DNA of 64,000 nucleotides from Evansella sp. LMS18 (GCF_024362785.1 NZ_CP093301.1:4278001-4342000), one strand, 5' to 3'. Positions 1 to 9,480 are shown, numbered from the stretch's first letter. Numbers and translations: made by a program. The notes: generated by a model from the sequence alone, not told the origin.

Positions 1-50
1 CGAGTACGGATAACATTCAGACGGATGTTTTATAATATCGAACTCTACAG

Positions 51-99
51 CTCGAAGTACATGCTTTTTACATAGTAAAGCGTGTGCTTCGAGTTTTTT
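51..99 (+). terminator. Rho-independent terminator or attenuator upstream of the adenine deaminase gene
   Basis: A 14-bp stem with G-U pairs (CTCGAAGTACATGC with GCGTGTGCTTCGAG), a 15-nt loop and six T residues form a typical intrinsic terminator. It ends about 75 bp before the adenine-deaminase-like gene. It either ends a transcript entering from the left or attenuates the deaminase transcript. The window starts too close to see whether a purine riboswitch aptamer lies upstream. Confidence 0.7.
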
Positions 100-172
100 C
101 GTAGATTACATGAAAGATACATGGTTAGTGGGTACTATAATTATTCTATACATAGAAGGAAGGAAGTAAAAA

Positions 173-1978
173 ATGGCTTATAAACGTACACCGCAATATG
201 AAACTTTACGAGATTTGAATGCCACGGCACGTGGTGATCAACATGCAACACTCGTTATTCAGCGAGCAAAATTAGTAAATGTGACAACAGGTGAAATCCT
301 TCAGAATGTAGACATTGCCGTTCAGGGTGCGAGAATTGCTTATGTTGGAAAAGATGCTGGTCACACCATTGGAAGAAAAACAAATGTCATTGATGCAGCT
401 GGCCGATATGTAACTCCAGGATTTCTTGATGGTCATTGCCATATTGAAAGCAGTCAGATTACTCCAGTACAATTTGCCAGAGCTGTGCTGCCAAAGGGAA
501 CAACCGGGGGATTCTTTGATCCCCATGAAATCATCAATGTATTAGGGATGGATGGATTAAAACTGATGCTGGAAGAGGCACGTACAACACCAATGGCAGC
601 CTATATGCAAATTGCATCCTCTGTGCCTTCCACGAGTGATGAATTTGAAACGAATGGTGCTTCTATCGGACCAAAAGAAGTTGCAGAAGCATTTACATTG
701 GGAGAAGATGTCATTGCATTAGGTGAAGTAATGAATTTTCCAGGGGTTGTCTATGGGGACGAGAAGATGCTTAGTGAAATAGAAGAGACTTTGAAAGCTA
801 AAAGGATCGTCGATGGACACTATACGTGGCCAGCCGATGATGACGCTAAGCTCTCTGCTTATGTGGCTGCTGGTGTAAGTGGAGATCATGAGGTAACGAG
901 TGTGGAAGATGTAGTGAACCGGCTGCGATTAGGACAATATGTAAAGATGCGAAGAGGTTCTGCCTGGCATGATGTTGCAGAAACGATTAAAGCTTATACA
1001 GAGTTAAAACTTGATACGAGAAGAATGATTTTAGTAACCGATGATCGCAGTCCTGAATCGTTAGTGGATGAAGGTCACATGGATTTTGTCATTCGCCACG
1101 CTATATCACAAGGGGTTCCTCCCATGGTTGCGATTCAAATGGCAACGATTAATACAGCGGAACGATTCGGGCTCTCCAATGATATCGGTATGATTGCACC
1201 AGGCCGGTTTGCGGATATTGTCATTTTGGAGGGGCCGTTAGTTGATATCAAAGTTGGGATGACTATTGCAGCCGGGGAAGTTGTTGCTGCGGATGGTGCG
1301 ATGAAAGTGGAGTTACCAAAGTTTCAGTACCCCAAGTCAGCAGTTGAATCAGTGCACATAGACCGTAAAATTTCTCCAAAAGATTTTGTCATAGAGGGAC
1401 CAGTGGAAAAGGGTACAGCCGAGGCCAGAGTGATTGAAGTAAGGGAAAACCATGTAGGCACCGTGGAAAAACATGTTCCAGTAAAGTGTCTGTATGGCCA
1501 CGTCCAGCTGGAGGATGGCCTGTCAAAAATGGTAGTGTTCGAGCGCCACGGTAGAAATGGAAACATTGGGCAAGGGTTATTATCAGGCGTTGGTTTTACA
1601 AAGCCAGCAGCAATGGCTACCACGGTAGGGCATGATAGCCATAACTTAATGGTGATCGGAAATGATGATGCTTTAATGGCACAAGCAGCAAATCGAATTA
1701 TGAATATGCAAGGCGGGATTGTTGTCGTTACGAAAGAGGAAGTGACAGAACTCCCATTGCCGATTGCCGGCTTAATATCAGAAGCTCCATTTGAAGAAGT
1801 GGCAGCAGGTTCTAAAGCAATTAGTAAAGCTCTGCTAGATGCCGGTTGTACAATGAATTATGCATTTATGACGTTATCCCTGTTGTCACTAGTTGTTATA
1901 CCCGAAATTCGTCTATCTGACAAAGGGTTAGTGCGAATTACGGACACAGGTTTTGAAATCGTACCGTTGTTTGTATAA
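173..1978 (+). CDS. Adenine deaminase family amidohydrolase
   Basis: 601-residue amidohydrolase of the Ade/AdeC family, which deaminates adenine to hypoxanthine in the cytoplasm for purine salvage. Visible metal-site motifs in order are GHCHIESS (about residue 88), GEVMNFPG, DGH, GDHE and VTDDRS, as in Ade enzymes. The ATG is preceded by an AGAAGGAAGGAAG ribosome binding site. The length is normal for the family. One difference stands out: the usual DGH(C/A)PG segment reads DGHYTWP, followed by an acidic stretch, so substrate preference may not be adenine. The gene stands alone, with a terminator-like hairpin upstream and a strong terminator downstream. The family call is firm; the exact substrate is inferred. 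Confidence 0.85.
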   Translation: MAYKRTPQYETLRDLNATARGDQHATLVIQRAKLVNVTTGEILQNVDIAVQGARIAYVGKDAGHTIGRKTNVIDAAGRYVTPGFLDGHCHIESSQITPVQFARAVLPKGTTGGFFDPHEIINVLGMDGLKLMLEEARTTPMAAYMQIASSVPSTSDEFETNGASIGPKEVAEAFTLGEDVIALGEVMNFPGVVYGDEKMLSEIEETLKAKRIVDGHYTWPADDDAKLSAYVAAGVSGDHEVTSVEDVVNRLRLGQYVKMRRGSAWHDVAETIKAYTELKLDTRRMILVTDDRSPESLVDEGHMDFVIRHAISQGVPPMVAIQMATINTAERFGLSNDIGMIAPGRFADIVILEGPLVDIKVGMTIAAGEVVAADGAMKVELPKFQYPKSAVESVHIDRKISPKDFVIEGPVEKGTAEARVIEVRENHVGTVEKHVPVKCLYGHVQLEDGLSKMVVFERHGRNGNIGQGLLSGVGFTKPAAMATTVGHDSHNLMVIGNDDALMAQAANRIMNMQGGIVVVTKEEVTELPLPIAGLISEAPFEEVAAGSKAISKALLDAGCTMNYAFMTLSLLSLVVIPEIRLSDKGLVRITDTGFEIVPLFV

Positions 1979-2049
1979 ACCTTGCATCTGCCAGAATTAG
2001 ATTTTAATCACATTAAACAATGTATTCATTTACTGGATATAGAAACAAA

Positions 2050-2088
2050 GAGTTTTCCGGAAAGCTAATTTTCTGGAAAGCTCTTTTT
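2050..2088 (+). terminator. Terminator after the adenine deaminase gene
   Basis: Stem GAGTTTTCCGGAA/TTCTGGAAAGCTC with an 8-nt loop, followed by TTTTT. It lies about 70 bp after the deaminase stop codon and closes that single-gene transcript. Confidence 0.8.
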
Positions 2089-2228
2089 GTTATTTCGCGA
2101 AGCAGATGGACGTCTATAAAAGTCCTATCCAAAGTCCAGCAGTTAACTGAAAAAAAGCTTAAGAAATCAGAACAGCAGCTGATAAAGTGGAGTATCTTAC
2201 ATCAGCTAAACCATAACTATATATAATT

Positions 2229-2268
2229 AATACACCCTTTTGCAATTTGAATTGCAAAAGGGTGTATT
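2229..2268. promoter_or_regulatory. Perfect 19-bp inverted repeat upstream of the sorbitol operon
   Basis: AATACACCCTTTTGCAATT, a 2-nt spacer, then its exact reverse complement. No T-run follows on either strand, which argues against a plain terminator. It ends 73 bp before srlD and abuts the likely -35 area, so it could be the site for the PRD regulator encoded two genes downstream. The operator role is an inference from symmetry and position. Confidence 0.5.
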
Positions 2269-2307
2269 AATGTATCCGCTTACTACTTTTATACTATAAC
2301 TATCTTA

Positions 2308-2321
2308 TGAAAGTGATTACA
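2308..2321 (+). promoter_or_regulatory. Candidate cre (CcpA) site before srlD
   Basis: TGAAAGTGATTACA fits the CcpA consensus TGWNANCGNTNWCA at every defined position except one (T instead of C in the central CG). It lies between a TATACT -10-like hexamer (2290-2295) and the srlD start. That placement suits carbon catabolite repression of a sugar operon by blocking transcription. Confidence 0.55.
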
Positions 2322-2341
2322 AAAAAGGCAGGGAAAGCGAA

Positions 2342-3142
2342 ATGAATACTTCATGGTTAGGTCTGGAAAACAAAGTAGCAATCGTCACGGGTGGAGCATC
2401 CGGGATTGGCTTAAGTATCGTTAAAGAACTGCAAAATAATGGTGCAACCGTGGTTGTAGCAGATTTAAGTGTAGAAGATGGTGAACAAGAGGACGGAACA
2501 TATGCTTTAAAATGTGATGTAACCAGTAAGAAGAATGTTGATGAGACGGTAGAAAAAACTGTAGAATTATTCGGGTCTGTCGATATTCTCGTTAATAACG
2601 CTGGAGTGAACTTACCAAGACTATTAGTTGATGACAAAGGTGAACGTCCAGAATATGAATTGAGTGAAAAAGACTTTGACTTTATGGTTGCGATTAATCA
2701 AAAAGGACCTTATTTGTTTGCCCAGGCTGCAGCGAAGCAAATGTTAAAACAAGATAAAGGGGTTATCATTAATGTTTCCTCTGAAGCTGGACAAGAAGGT
2801 TCTGCAGGGCAAAGTTGTTACTCAGCAACAAAAGGCGCAGTAATCTCATTTACACGTGCATGGGCAAAAGAACTGGGTAAGCATAATATCCGTGTTGTCG
2901 GTATCGCTCCTGGAATTTTAGAAGAAACTGGGTTAAGAACAGATAGTTACAATGAAGCTTTAGCGTATACAAGAGGTGTTACAGTGGAAGGATTAACTAC
3001 AGATTACAGCAAGTCAATTCCACTTGGCCGAGAAGGAAACCTAAATGAAGTTGGTGACCTGGTAGCGTACTTATCCTCCGAACGCTCAAGCTATATTACG
3101 GGAACGACTTTAAATATATCCGGCGGTAAATCACGAGGGTAA
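2342..3142 (+). CDS. srlD: Sorbitol-6-phosphate 2-dehydrogenase (SDR family)
   Basis: 266-residue classical short-chain dehydrogenase that should oxidise sorbitol 6-phosphate to fructose 6-phosphate with NAD. It has the Rossmann motif TGGASGIG near residue 17, the NNAG motif, a catalytic Ser, and YSATKGA (Tyr and Lys). The C-terminal ISGG is typical. The identity comes from family resemblance to lactobacillar gutF/sorF and from the gut-type operon that follows. It is the first gene of the operon, preceded by a candidate cre site and a large palindrome. About 235 bp separate it from the regulator gene. The exact substrate rests mainly on context. Confidence 0.85.
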   Translation: MNTSWLGLENKVAIVTGGASGIGLSIVKELQNNGATVVVADLSVEDGEQEDGTYALKCDVTSKKNVDETVEKTVELFGSVDILVNNAGVNLPRLLVDDKGERPEYELSEKDFDFMVAINQKGPYLFAQAAAKQMLKQDKGVIINVSSEAGQEGSAGQSCYSATKGAVISFTRAWAKELGKHNIRVVGIAPGILEETGLRTDSYNEALAYTRGVTVEGLTTDYSKSIPLGREGNLNEVGDLVAYLSSERSSYITGTTLNISGGKSRG

Positions 3143-3377
3143 ATCATAAAAGTATCTTACGTACGACGGCAAAACTGTTCATGAAAAATAATAAACGAAT
3201 ACGATAAACGAGCAAATGATGCTATAGTAATAAACCTTTACATTAGTTTGCTTTATATGTATGATTAGGCACGTGTTTTTTTATACTATAAAAAATTTTT
3301 ATTTATTAAAAAACGCCAACGAAAGTATTCGTCATGAGAACTTGGCAATAAGCCAGGTTTTGTTAGAGGGTGGTAAT

Positions 3378-5294
3378 GTGTTTAACTATTCGTTAGACGA
3401 TCGGATCGTCCAAATAATCAATATTGCAAGAAAAAAACCACATACTTCAATTGATTACCTGGCCTCGACATTAGGTGTCAGCACGAGATCTATTCGTAAT
3501 GATATAAAGCAGCTAAATAGTGAATTAAACGGCATAGCAATGCTTGTTAATGAAAAAGGTAAAGGTTTTTATTTACAAGTGAAAAATGAGCAAAAATTTG
3601 CAAGTTTGATGGAGAACATGGAAGCAGAGAGCAAATCTTCTGATACACCGAAAGGCAGAATCGCATATATTTTTGACCGCTTATTGCATAAAGAAAATCA
3701 GATAACAATGGATGATCTCGCTCACGAAATGAATATTGGCAGGAGTACGCTAGTCAATGAATTGAAGAAAGCCAAGGTATCTCTGGAAGCATATAACTTG
3801 TCGATTGTAGGAAAACAAAGTCATGGGATTTTTCTGGATGGAAATGAAATTAATTTACGTTTCTTTATTTTGGACAATATATACGACTATTTGTTCGAAG
3901 ATTTTGCATTAGACGATGATGTGAAAAACGAAATTGTGAGGATTTCCAATGAGTTTGATCTAGAATCAACAACGCAAAAAGCATTACTGCAATTTGTTAA
4001 TGTGATGCTGGACCGTATGCTGAAAGATCACCCACTCATTGAGCTAAGTGACAAACATAAAGAATTAATAGATACGAATGATTTCAAAATCGCTAAAAGG
4101 ATTGCAGAAATGATTGAGGCAAAGTTGCCAATTAAAATACCAGAGTATGAAATCTTGTTTATAACAATACCAATTGCTGGCCGGCGAACGCCTACAAATA
4201 ATCGTACAATGGCTGAAATTACTATCCCGGAAGATGTAACTCGGTTGTTAAATAACATTGTTGAGCAATTAGGTTTCAATAAACAAGTAATTCAGGAGAA
4301 TCAAACAATTTTTGAAGATTTGCAATATCATCTTACCTTTATGCTGAATCGGCTTCTTTATGGCTTACGTCTGAAAAATCCATTATTAGCTGAAGTGAAA
4401 GAGAAATATCCACTTGCTTTTAAATTGGCACAACTTGCTGGTGACGTTATCGAAAGAGAATATAAAGTTAAAGTTTCTGATGATGAACTCGGTTATATCG
4501 CATTTTATTTTGGGGTTTTTATCGCTAAAAGTGAGAGCGAAGTTAAAAAGATTAATAAAGCAGCGGTAGTTTGCGGTACTGGAAGAGGAACATCCAAATT
4601 AGTATCTATGCAACTTGAAAGAGTACTGAAGCAAAATACTGAAATAGATTTATATTCCGATGTGGATATTTCAAAAGAGCTGTTAAGTGAGTATGACATC
4701 ATTTTTTCTACTGTTAAGTTAGCAGTCAAAACAGAAACGCCAATTGTTATGATCAATGAAATATTCGATGAGCACAGTGTTGCAAAAAAAATAGAAGAAG
4801 TGATGTACGTGCATCACCTTCCGTTTAATAATAACGATGTCCATTCCTCATTTATTAAAAAATTAGTAGATAAGGATAAGTTTTTTGTATTAAACAGTGA
4901 GAAAAGTTATAAAGAAAATGTCTATGATATGGTTCATGCATTAATCAGCAAAGGGATTTTTGACAGCGGTTACCATCAACGATTAATTGAGCGTGAGAAA
5001 AAAGGGTCGTTGGTTTTCGATAACTATATCGCTTTCCCACACACCCATAACACGTTGTCGAGTAAAATAGAGCTCGCTATCGGAGTCTTTCCTAAGGCAG
5101 TCACTGCGGATAACAAAAAAGTTAAAATCGTTTTTCTATTAGGTGTACCAGAGCAGGAGTCAATAAATACAGAACATTTACTAGTCAAGATATATGATGA
5201 GATCATTCGAATTGCAAACGACAAGGCATTATTGAGTAATTTGATAAAGAGTACTGATTATGATGACTTTATGGAACATTATGAAAAAGGTTAA
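3378..5294 (+). CDS. gutR: PRD-containing PTS-controlled transcriptional activator of the sorbitol operon
   Basis: 638-residue BglG/MtlR-type regulator. In order it has an N-terminal helix-turn-helix, a second HTH region, two PRD domains (roughly residues 180-400), an EIIB-like domain with VCGTGRGTS (Cys near residue 399) and a C-terminal EIIA-like domain with AFPHTHN (His near 555). Phosphorylation by HPr and by the sorbitol EIIB would set its activity. The GTG at 3378 is chosen because AGAGGG sits 7 nt upstream and the HTH begins soon after. The open frame extends upstream to 3261, but that stretch lacks a ribosome binding site and looks unlike the family. The order regulator-gutM-EIIC-EIIB-EIIA matches lactobacillar gutRMCBA. 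Confidence 0.85.
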   Translation: MFNYSLDDRIVQIINIARKKPHTSIDYLASTLGVSTRSIRNDIKQLNSELNGIAMLVNEKGKGFYLQVKNEQKFASLMENMEAESKSSDTPKGRIAYIFDRLLHKENQITMDDLAHEMNIGRSTLVNELKKAKVSLEAYNLSIVGKQSHGIFLDGNEINLRFFILDNIYDYLFEDFALDDDVKNEIVRISNEFDLESTTQKALLQFVNVMLDRMLKDHPLIELSDKHKELIDTNDFKIAKRIAEMIEAKLPIKIPEYEILFITIPIAGRRTPTNNRTMAEITIPEDVTRLLNNIVEQLGFNKQVIQENQTIFEDLQYHLTFMLNRLLYGLRLKNPLLAEVKEKYPLAFKLAQLAGDVIEREYKVKVSDDELGYIAFYFGVFIAKSESEVKKINKAAVVCGTGRGTSKLVSMQLERVLKQNTEIDLYSDVDISKELLSEYDIIFSTVKLAVKTETPIVMINEIFDEHSVAKKIEEVMYVHHLPFNNNDVHSSFIKKLVDKDKFFVLNSEKSYKENVYDMVHALISKGIFDSGYHQRLIEREKKGSLVFDNYIAFPHTHNTLSSKIELAIGVFPKAVTADNKKVKIVFLLGVPEQESINTEHLLVKIYDEIIRIANDKALLSNLIKSTDYDDFMEHYEKG

Positions 5295-5356
5295 TAACTA
5301 ATCAAGCATTTCTGTATGTCTTTTGATTACTTAGGAAAGAGAAAAGGGTGTCGAGT

Positions 5357-5791
5357 ATGGAAGTCATTTTATTACTAGGTGGTTTAATGGCACTGGCATG
5401 GCTGGTGCAAAGCGTATTTGGTTTTTTTCAAATTAAAAACTTCAACCAAAATTATATTGAAATGAGAGCAAAAGGCAGAGTGGCAATTGGAAGACGGAAA
5501 GGGATGTTAACTGCCGGTACAGTAGTTATGCTGGCGATCAATAAAAAAAATGAAATAATCGATGCCAGAAAAATGGAAGGGCTTACTGTGTTAGCTCGTG
5601 TAAAACCGATGAAAGGCTTAGAAGATAAGCATTTACTTAAATTGAAACAAGAAGACTTAAATCAGTTTCACCGATTAACCGCTGCAGCCATTCAAGATGC
5701 GGTAGCGAGTTATGACATTATTTCTAAAGGAGGTGAATTAAAGGCAAAGAAAACTTTATTTGAAAAAATCATATCAAAGTTTAAAAAATAA
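5357..5791 (+). CDS. gutM: Glucitol operon activator protein GutM
   Basis: 144-residue small protein of the GutM/SrlM family, with one N-terminal membrane segment (about residues 3-22) followed by a charged cytoplasmic part. In relatives it helps activate sorbitol operon transcription together with the PRD regulator. The ATG at 5357 is preferred over an in-frame GTG at 5348, because GutM proteins start just before the hydrophobic segment and AAGGG lies 8 nt upstream. It sits between the regulator and the permease genes, with short gaps on both sides, so it is part of the same operon. Confidence 0.85.
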   Translation: MEVILLLGGLMALAWLVQSVFGFFQIKNFNQNYIEMRAKGRVAIGRRKGMLTAGTVVMLAINKKNEIIDARKMEGLTVLARVKPMKGLEDKHLLKLKQEDLNQFHRLTAAAIQDAVASYDIISKGGELKAKKTLFEKIISKFKK

Positions 5792-5811
5792 GAGATAGAG
5801 GAGGAACAAAA

Positions 5812-6357
5812 GTGAACTTTTTAACAGATTTAGCATCCGGCTTTATGGGTATGTTTGAGCAGGGTGGAGAAGTGTTTATGGATTTAGTAACTGGGATTGT
5901 GCCATTATTAATCTGTTTATTAGTTGCCATGAATGCAATCGTTAAGTTAGTAGGTACAAAGCGAGTAGAGAAATTAGCGAAAAAATCAGGGAAGAATCCT
6001 TTTACAAGATATTTTGTATTACCAGTTGTTGGTACTTTCTTCTTCGCAAATCCAATGACATTATCTTTAGGCAGGTTCCTGCCGGAAAAATATAAGCCAA
6101 GCTACTACGCCTCAGCATCTTTTTCCTGTCACACTCATAATGGGCTTTTCCCTCACGTCAATCCAGGAGAACTATTTGTTTTCTTAGGAGTGGCGGCTGG
6201 GATAACTACATTAGGTCTGCCAGTAGCTGAATTAGCATTATTTTATTTCATAGTTGGTATTATTACTAACTTTTTCAGAGGATGGGTTACAGATTTCACA
6301 ACTGCCTATGTTGCAAAACAACAAGGAGTTACATTAAAAGATAAAGTTGAACTATAA
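5812..6357 (+). CDS. srlA: PTS glucitol/sorbitol transporter subunit IIC
   Basis: 181-residue integral membrane protein of the glucitol EIIC (EIIC2) family, with several hydrophobic helices and the conserved [17 protein letters not shown] stretch. With the EIIBC protein it forms the membrane channel that imports sorbitol while it is phosphorylated. It starts with GTG at 5812 after GAGGAGG. The gene begins 20 bp after gutM and is followed 12 bp later by the EIIBC gene, so translation is probably coordinated. Confidence 0.9.
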   Translation: MNFLTDLASGFMGMFEQGGEVFMDLVTGIVPLLICLLVAMNAIVKLVGTKRVEKLAKKSGKNPFTRYFVLPVVGTFFFANPMTLSLGRFLPEKYKPSYYASASFSCHTHNGLFPHVNPGELFVFLGVAAGITTLGLPVAELALFYFIVGIITNFFRGWVTDFTTAYVAKQQGVTLKDKVEL

Positions 6358-6369
6358 GGAGGGAGCAAA

Positions 6370-7416
6370 ATGTCAGCAACAGTAGAAACGTTTCAATCAG
6401 CAGTTGTTCATGCAGGTTCTGGCGGGTTTGGCGGACCACTTGTCATCAGTCCGAATGAGACGAAAAATAAAATCGTTTATATAACTGGAGGAAGTAAGCC
6501 TGGTATTGCAACAAAGCTTGCAAACTTAACAGGCGCAGAGTTAGTAGATGGGTTTAAAACAAAGGTTCCGGAAGAAGAGATTGCTTGTGTCATTATTGAT
6601 TGCGGGGGCACATTGCGATGCGGTATTTACCCACAGAAGCGTATTAAGACGATCAATATCATGCAAACAGGGCAAAGTGGACCTTTAGCTAAGTATATTA
6701 CAGAAGATATTTATGTTTCCGGGGTTAAAGAAGAAAATATTATGTTGCACGAAGGTGCGGCAACACCTGTGCAACATAATGAAGAAGAAAATAAATCAGA
6801 ATCAGCATCTTTAGTAGAAACTGAAGGTACATCTAAGCAAAAGTATAGCACAAACAAAAAAATAAGTGAACAAACAGAGCCAAAAGGGTTAATGGTTAAA
6901 GTCGGCATGTTCATGGGGAACATCGTTAACACTCTTTTCCAGGCAGGACGAGAAACTATTGATACCGTTGTAAAAACGATACTGCCATTTATGGCTTTCG
7001 TTGCAATGTTAATCGGTGTTATCTTGTATTCCGGGATCGGTGATTTATTTGCAACTTTCTTATCGCCGTTAGCTGGCTCTTTACCAGGGTTATTACTTAT
7101 TGCGTTAGTATGTTCATTCCCGTTACTATCCCCGTTCTTAGGACCTGGTGCAGTTATCGCACAAGTTGTAGGAACATTAATTGGTGTGCAAATTGGACAA
7201 GGTAATATCCCGCCACAACTGGCATTACCTGCTTTGTTTGCAATTAACTCACAAGCTGCTGCGGACTTTATCCCAGTTGGTTTAGGCTTAGCGGAAGCAG
7301 AAACTGAAACAGTAGAAGTCGGGGTGCCGTCTGTTCTGTACTCCAGGTTCCTCACCGGGGCGCCTACCGTCTTTGTTGCCTGGCTCGCAAGCTTCATGTT
7401 ATTTACTGATTATTAA
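6370..7416 (+). CDS. srlE: PTS glucitol/sorbitol transporter subunit IIBC
   Basis: 348-residue EIIBC protein. The N-terminal EIIB part (about residues 1-130) carries [15 protein letters not shown], with the cysteine expected to be phosphorylated. A charged linker rich in Glu, Ser and Lys follows (about 135-175). The C-terminal EIIC part has several membrane helices, including a Gly/Pro-rich segment around [12 protein letters not shown]. The linker is the least conserved part. The gene follows srlA after 12 bp, with GGAGGGAG before its ATG. The family match is strong over the full length. Confidence 0.9.
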   Translation: MSATVETFQSAVVHAGSGGFGGPLVISPNETKNKIVYITGGSKPGIATKLANLTGAELVDGFKTKVPEEEIACVIIDCGGTLRCGIYPQKRIKTINIMQTGQSGPLAKYITEDIYVSGVKEENIMLHEGAATPVQHNEEENKSESASLVETEGTSKQKYSTNKKISEQTEPKGLMVKVGMFMGNIVNTLFQAGRETIDTVVKTILPFMAFVAMLIGVILYSGIGDLFATFLSPLAGSLPGLLLIALVCSFPLLSPFLGPGAVIAQVVGTLIGVQIGQGNIPPQLALPALFAINSQAAADFIPVGLGLAEAETETVEVGVPSVLYSRFLTGAPTVFVAWLASFMLFTDY

Positions 7417-7487
7417 AAGATATAGATATAACCTTTATACATGAGGTTACATCTGCTATAAAAATATTTATGAAGGAGTGACTATAT

Positions 7488-7853
7488 ATGACTACAATTT
7501 ATGAAACGAACGTCTCAAAAGTTGGCCCATTAGTTGAAGAATTTTATGGGGAAAAAATGGTGATTTTGTTTAAAGAAGGTGCTCCGGAAGAATTGCAGGA
7601 ATATTGTGTTCTTCATGCTAAAAACCAATTGGACGGAGAAATTCAGGCAGGAGACAGCTTATTCCTGAATGAAAAAGAATATAAAGTTACTGCAGTAGGT
7701 GATGCAGTGAATAAAAACCTTCAGGATTTAGGACATATTACTCTTAAGTTTAATGGGGAAAGCAGTGCAGATTTGCCTGGAACGCTAGTTTTAGAGGATC
7801 AGCCAATTGAGCCCATAAACGAAGGGGCAACAATTTCAATTATTAGAAATTAA
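7488..7853 (+). CDS. srlB: PTS glucitol/sorbitol transporter subunit IIA
   Basis: 121-residue soluble EIIA of the glucitol family. It takes phosphate from HPr and passes it to the EIIB domain of SrlE. The motif EYCVLHAKNQL holds the likely phospho-histidine, matching EYCFIHCH in the enterobacterial protein. VTAVGDAVNKNLQDLGHITL is also typical. The gene starts 71 bp after srlE with AAGGAGTG before its ATG, and a terminator follows 30 bp after its stop. That makes it the last gene of the core sorbitol operon. Confidence 0.9.
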   Translation: MTTIYETNVSKVGPLVEEFYGEKMVILFKEGAPEELQEYCVLHAKNQLDGEIQAGDSLFLNEKEYKVTAVGDAVNKNLQDLGHITLKFNGESSADLPGTLVLEDQPIEPINEGATISIIRN

Positions 7854-7884
7854 TATGTTTGTCGTATTGTTTGTATGAAAAATG

Positions 7885-7918
7885 AAGCAGTGGAGGAGTC
7901 CTTCACTGCTTATTTTTA
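7885..7918 (+). terminator. Terminator after srlB
   Basis: AAGCAGTG/CACTGCTT stem with an 11-nt loop and a T-rich tail. It separates the core sorbitol operon from the transaldolase-family gene. Read-through is possible because no clear promoter is visible before the next gene. Confidence 0.7.
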
Positions 7919-7961
7919 TAAGATTAATTATATAAACTTATGAAAAAGAAGGGAGCTAACA

Positions 7962-8639
7962 ATGGAAATACTCATAGACAGTGCAAATATTAAAGAGATA
8001 AGCAGGTTGATTGATCTTTATCCGATCGACGGGGTTACAACGAATCCCACTATCATTGCGAAAGAAAAAGAAACCTTTCTGCCTCTCGTTCAAGAGATTA
8101 AGGGTCATATTGGAAATGAAAAAACGCTCCATGTTCAAACGTTATCCACGAAAGCAAATGATATTGTTAATGAAGCACTGATTTTAACTGATCAATTAGA
8201 TGGAAATGTTTACGTGAAAATTCCTGTAATCCCTGAGGGAATTAAAGCGATGAAAACACTTCATCAAGAAGGAGTGAAGTTGACTGCAACAGCTGTCATA
8301 ACCCCGTTACAAGCATTGATGGCAGCAAAGGCTGGCGCTGATTACGTGGCACCATATGTCAATCGAGTAAGTAACCTTTCTGCAGATGGAACACAAGTAG
8401 TGGGGGAGATTGTCAACATATTTAACAACTATCAGCTCTCAACAAAAGTATTGGGTGCCAGCTTCAAAAACGTTGACCAAATCAAACAAGTTGCCTTAAA
8501 TGGAAGTCATGCAATTACAGCAAGCCCGGATATGATTGACGCAATTCAAGAACATTTACTGACTGAATGGAGCGTGAACCAATTCAGTTCAGATTGGAAG
8601 AATGCATTTGGGGAAAATTCAGTTCCATTTTCTAAATAG
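7962..8639 (+). CDS. Transaldolase-family protein, fructose-6-phosphate aldolase-like
   Basis: 225-residue small transaldolase of the FSA/TalC type. Motifs are LIDSANI at the N-terminus, DGVTTNPTI near residue 24, and VYVKIPV near residue 85 with the Schiff-base lysine, followed by TATAVI and ADYVAPYVNR. It forms or cleaves C6/C7 sugar phosphates at dihydroxyacetone-type carbons. Directly after a sorbitol PTS operon that makes fructose 6-phosphate, aldolase action on that product is a reasonable guess. Plain transaldolase activity is equally possible from sequence. A good ribosome binding site (AAGAAGGGAG) precedes the ATG. Confidence 0.85.
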   Translation: MEILIDSANIKEISRLIDLYPIDGVTTNPTIIAKEKETFLPLVQEIKGHIGNEKTLHVQTLSTKANDIVNEALILTDQLDGNVYVKIPVIPEGIKAMKTLHQEGVKLTATAVITPLQALMAAKAGADYVAPYVNRVSNLSADGTQVVGEIVNIFNNYQLSTKVLGASFKNVDQIKQVALNGSHAITASPDMIDAIQEHLLTEWSVNQFSSDWKNAFGENSVPFSK

Positions 8640-8700
8640 TCGTATTGATATTAAATAAAATAATCAATGTTATTTGAAGATAGGATAGGAGAGGAATAAA

Positions 8701-9366
8701 ATGATAAAGGCACTTATATTTGATTGTGATGGCTTATTAATTGATACAGAGACAGTACAGTATCATGCTTTCTGTGAAATTTATGAATCCCATGGACTCG
8801 ATTTACCGTTAGATTTATATGTTCAGTGTGTTGGGAGTTCGTTTGCTGATTTTGATCCTTATAACCATTTGAAGATAAATTCAGCTAAAAACGTAGACCT
8901 TGATGAAATGCAGGCAGAGTTGACTGCCAAAATAACTGAAGCTATGAAAAAAGAAAAATTACGCAATGGTGTACAAGAATACTTAGAAACCGCAAAGGAA
9001 AAAGGCTTAAAAATTGGATTAGCTTCGAGTTCCGGCAGAGAGTGGGTATTAGGACATTTAGAGAAATTTGATATCATTAAGTACTTTGACATTATTCACA
9101 CAAGAGAGGACGTAGAAAAGGTAAAACCTGATCCTGAGCTATACAATAAAACATTATCTTATCTTGGTGTTAATGCAAACGAGACTATTATCTTTGAAGA
9201 CTCTTTAAACGGCTTAAAGGCAGCAAAAGCAGCTGGTGCTTCCTGTGTCATCGTCCCTAATAAAGTAACAGCTAAGTTACCTTTTGAAAATCATGATATT
9301 AAACTAGATTCTATGTCGGATAGAAATTTAGACGAATTAATAAAAGAAGTCGTGGAAGTTTTATAA
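8701..9366 (+). CDS. HAD-superfamily sugar phosphatase / beta-phosphoglucomutase-like hydrolase
   Basis: 221-residue HAD hydrolase with a helical cap. Motif I is FDCDGLLIDTE at residue 7, motif II is LASSSGRE, motif III is the lysine in EKVKPDPELY, and motif IV is IIFEDSLNG. The family dephosphorylates small sugar phosphates or phosphoglycolate-like compounds, and B. subtilis YhcW is a likely relative. It lies 61 bp after the transaldolase-like gene with a GGAGAGG ribosome binding site, so it probably shares its transcript. A role in removing side products of sorbitol catabolism is inference only. Confidence 0.8.
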   Translation: MIKALIFDCDGLLIDTETVQYHAFCEIYESHGLDLPLDLYVQCVGSSFADFDPYNHLKINSAKNVDLDEMQAELTAKITEAMKKEKLRNGVQEYLETAKEKGLKIGLASSSGREWVLGHLEKFDIIKYFDIIHTREDVEKVKPDPELYNKTLSYLGVNANETIIFEDSLNGLKAAKAAGASCVIVPNKVTAKLPFENHDIKLDSMSDRNLDELIKEVVEVL

Positions 9367-9387
9367 TTCATAGTTTGAAATACTTAA

Positions 9388-9480
9388 GCTGAAAGATAAT
9401 GTAATTGAGCGGGTGAGAGGTAAGGGAAAGGATACTGAAAGCAGGTGTACCAAATGGCTGAGGGTGGCCAGTGACAGGCA
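9388..9480 (+). repeat. Dispersed repeat family B, copy 1
   Basis: Begins GCTGAAAGATAATGTAATT and continues with GGATACTGAAAGCAGGTGTACC and GGTGGCCAGTG. Related copies lie at 21058 and 25485. It runs straight into a family A element at 9484. It is noncoding. Confidence 0.7.

Noticed and set aside
1-50. End of a purine riboswitch at the window edge before the adenine deaminase gene
   Set aside because: Only 50 bases are visible before the terminator-like hairpin and no aptamer core motif (such as TATGG or TTTCTACC) can be read.
2020-2226. A 68-residue plus-strand frame between the deaminase gene and the sorbitol operon
   Set aside because: It spans a strong terminator, lacks a ribosome binding site and has no recognisable protein features.
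6711-7397. A long minus-strand open frame inside the srlE gene
   Set aside because: Shadow of the EIIBC coding frame: no ribosome binding site, and the plus-strand product matches a known family over its full length.
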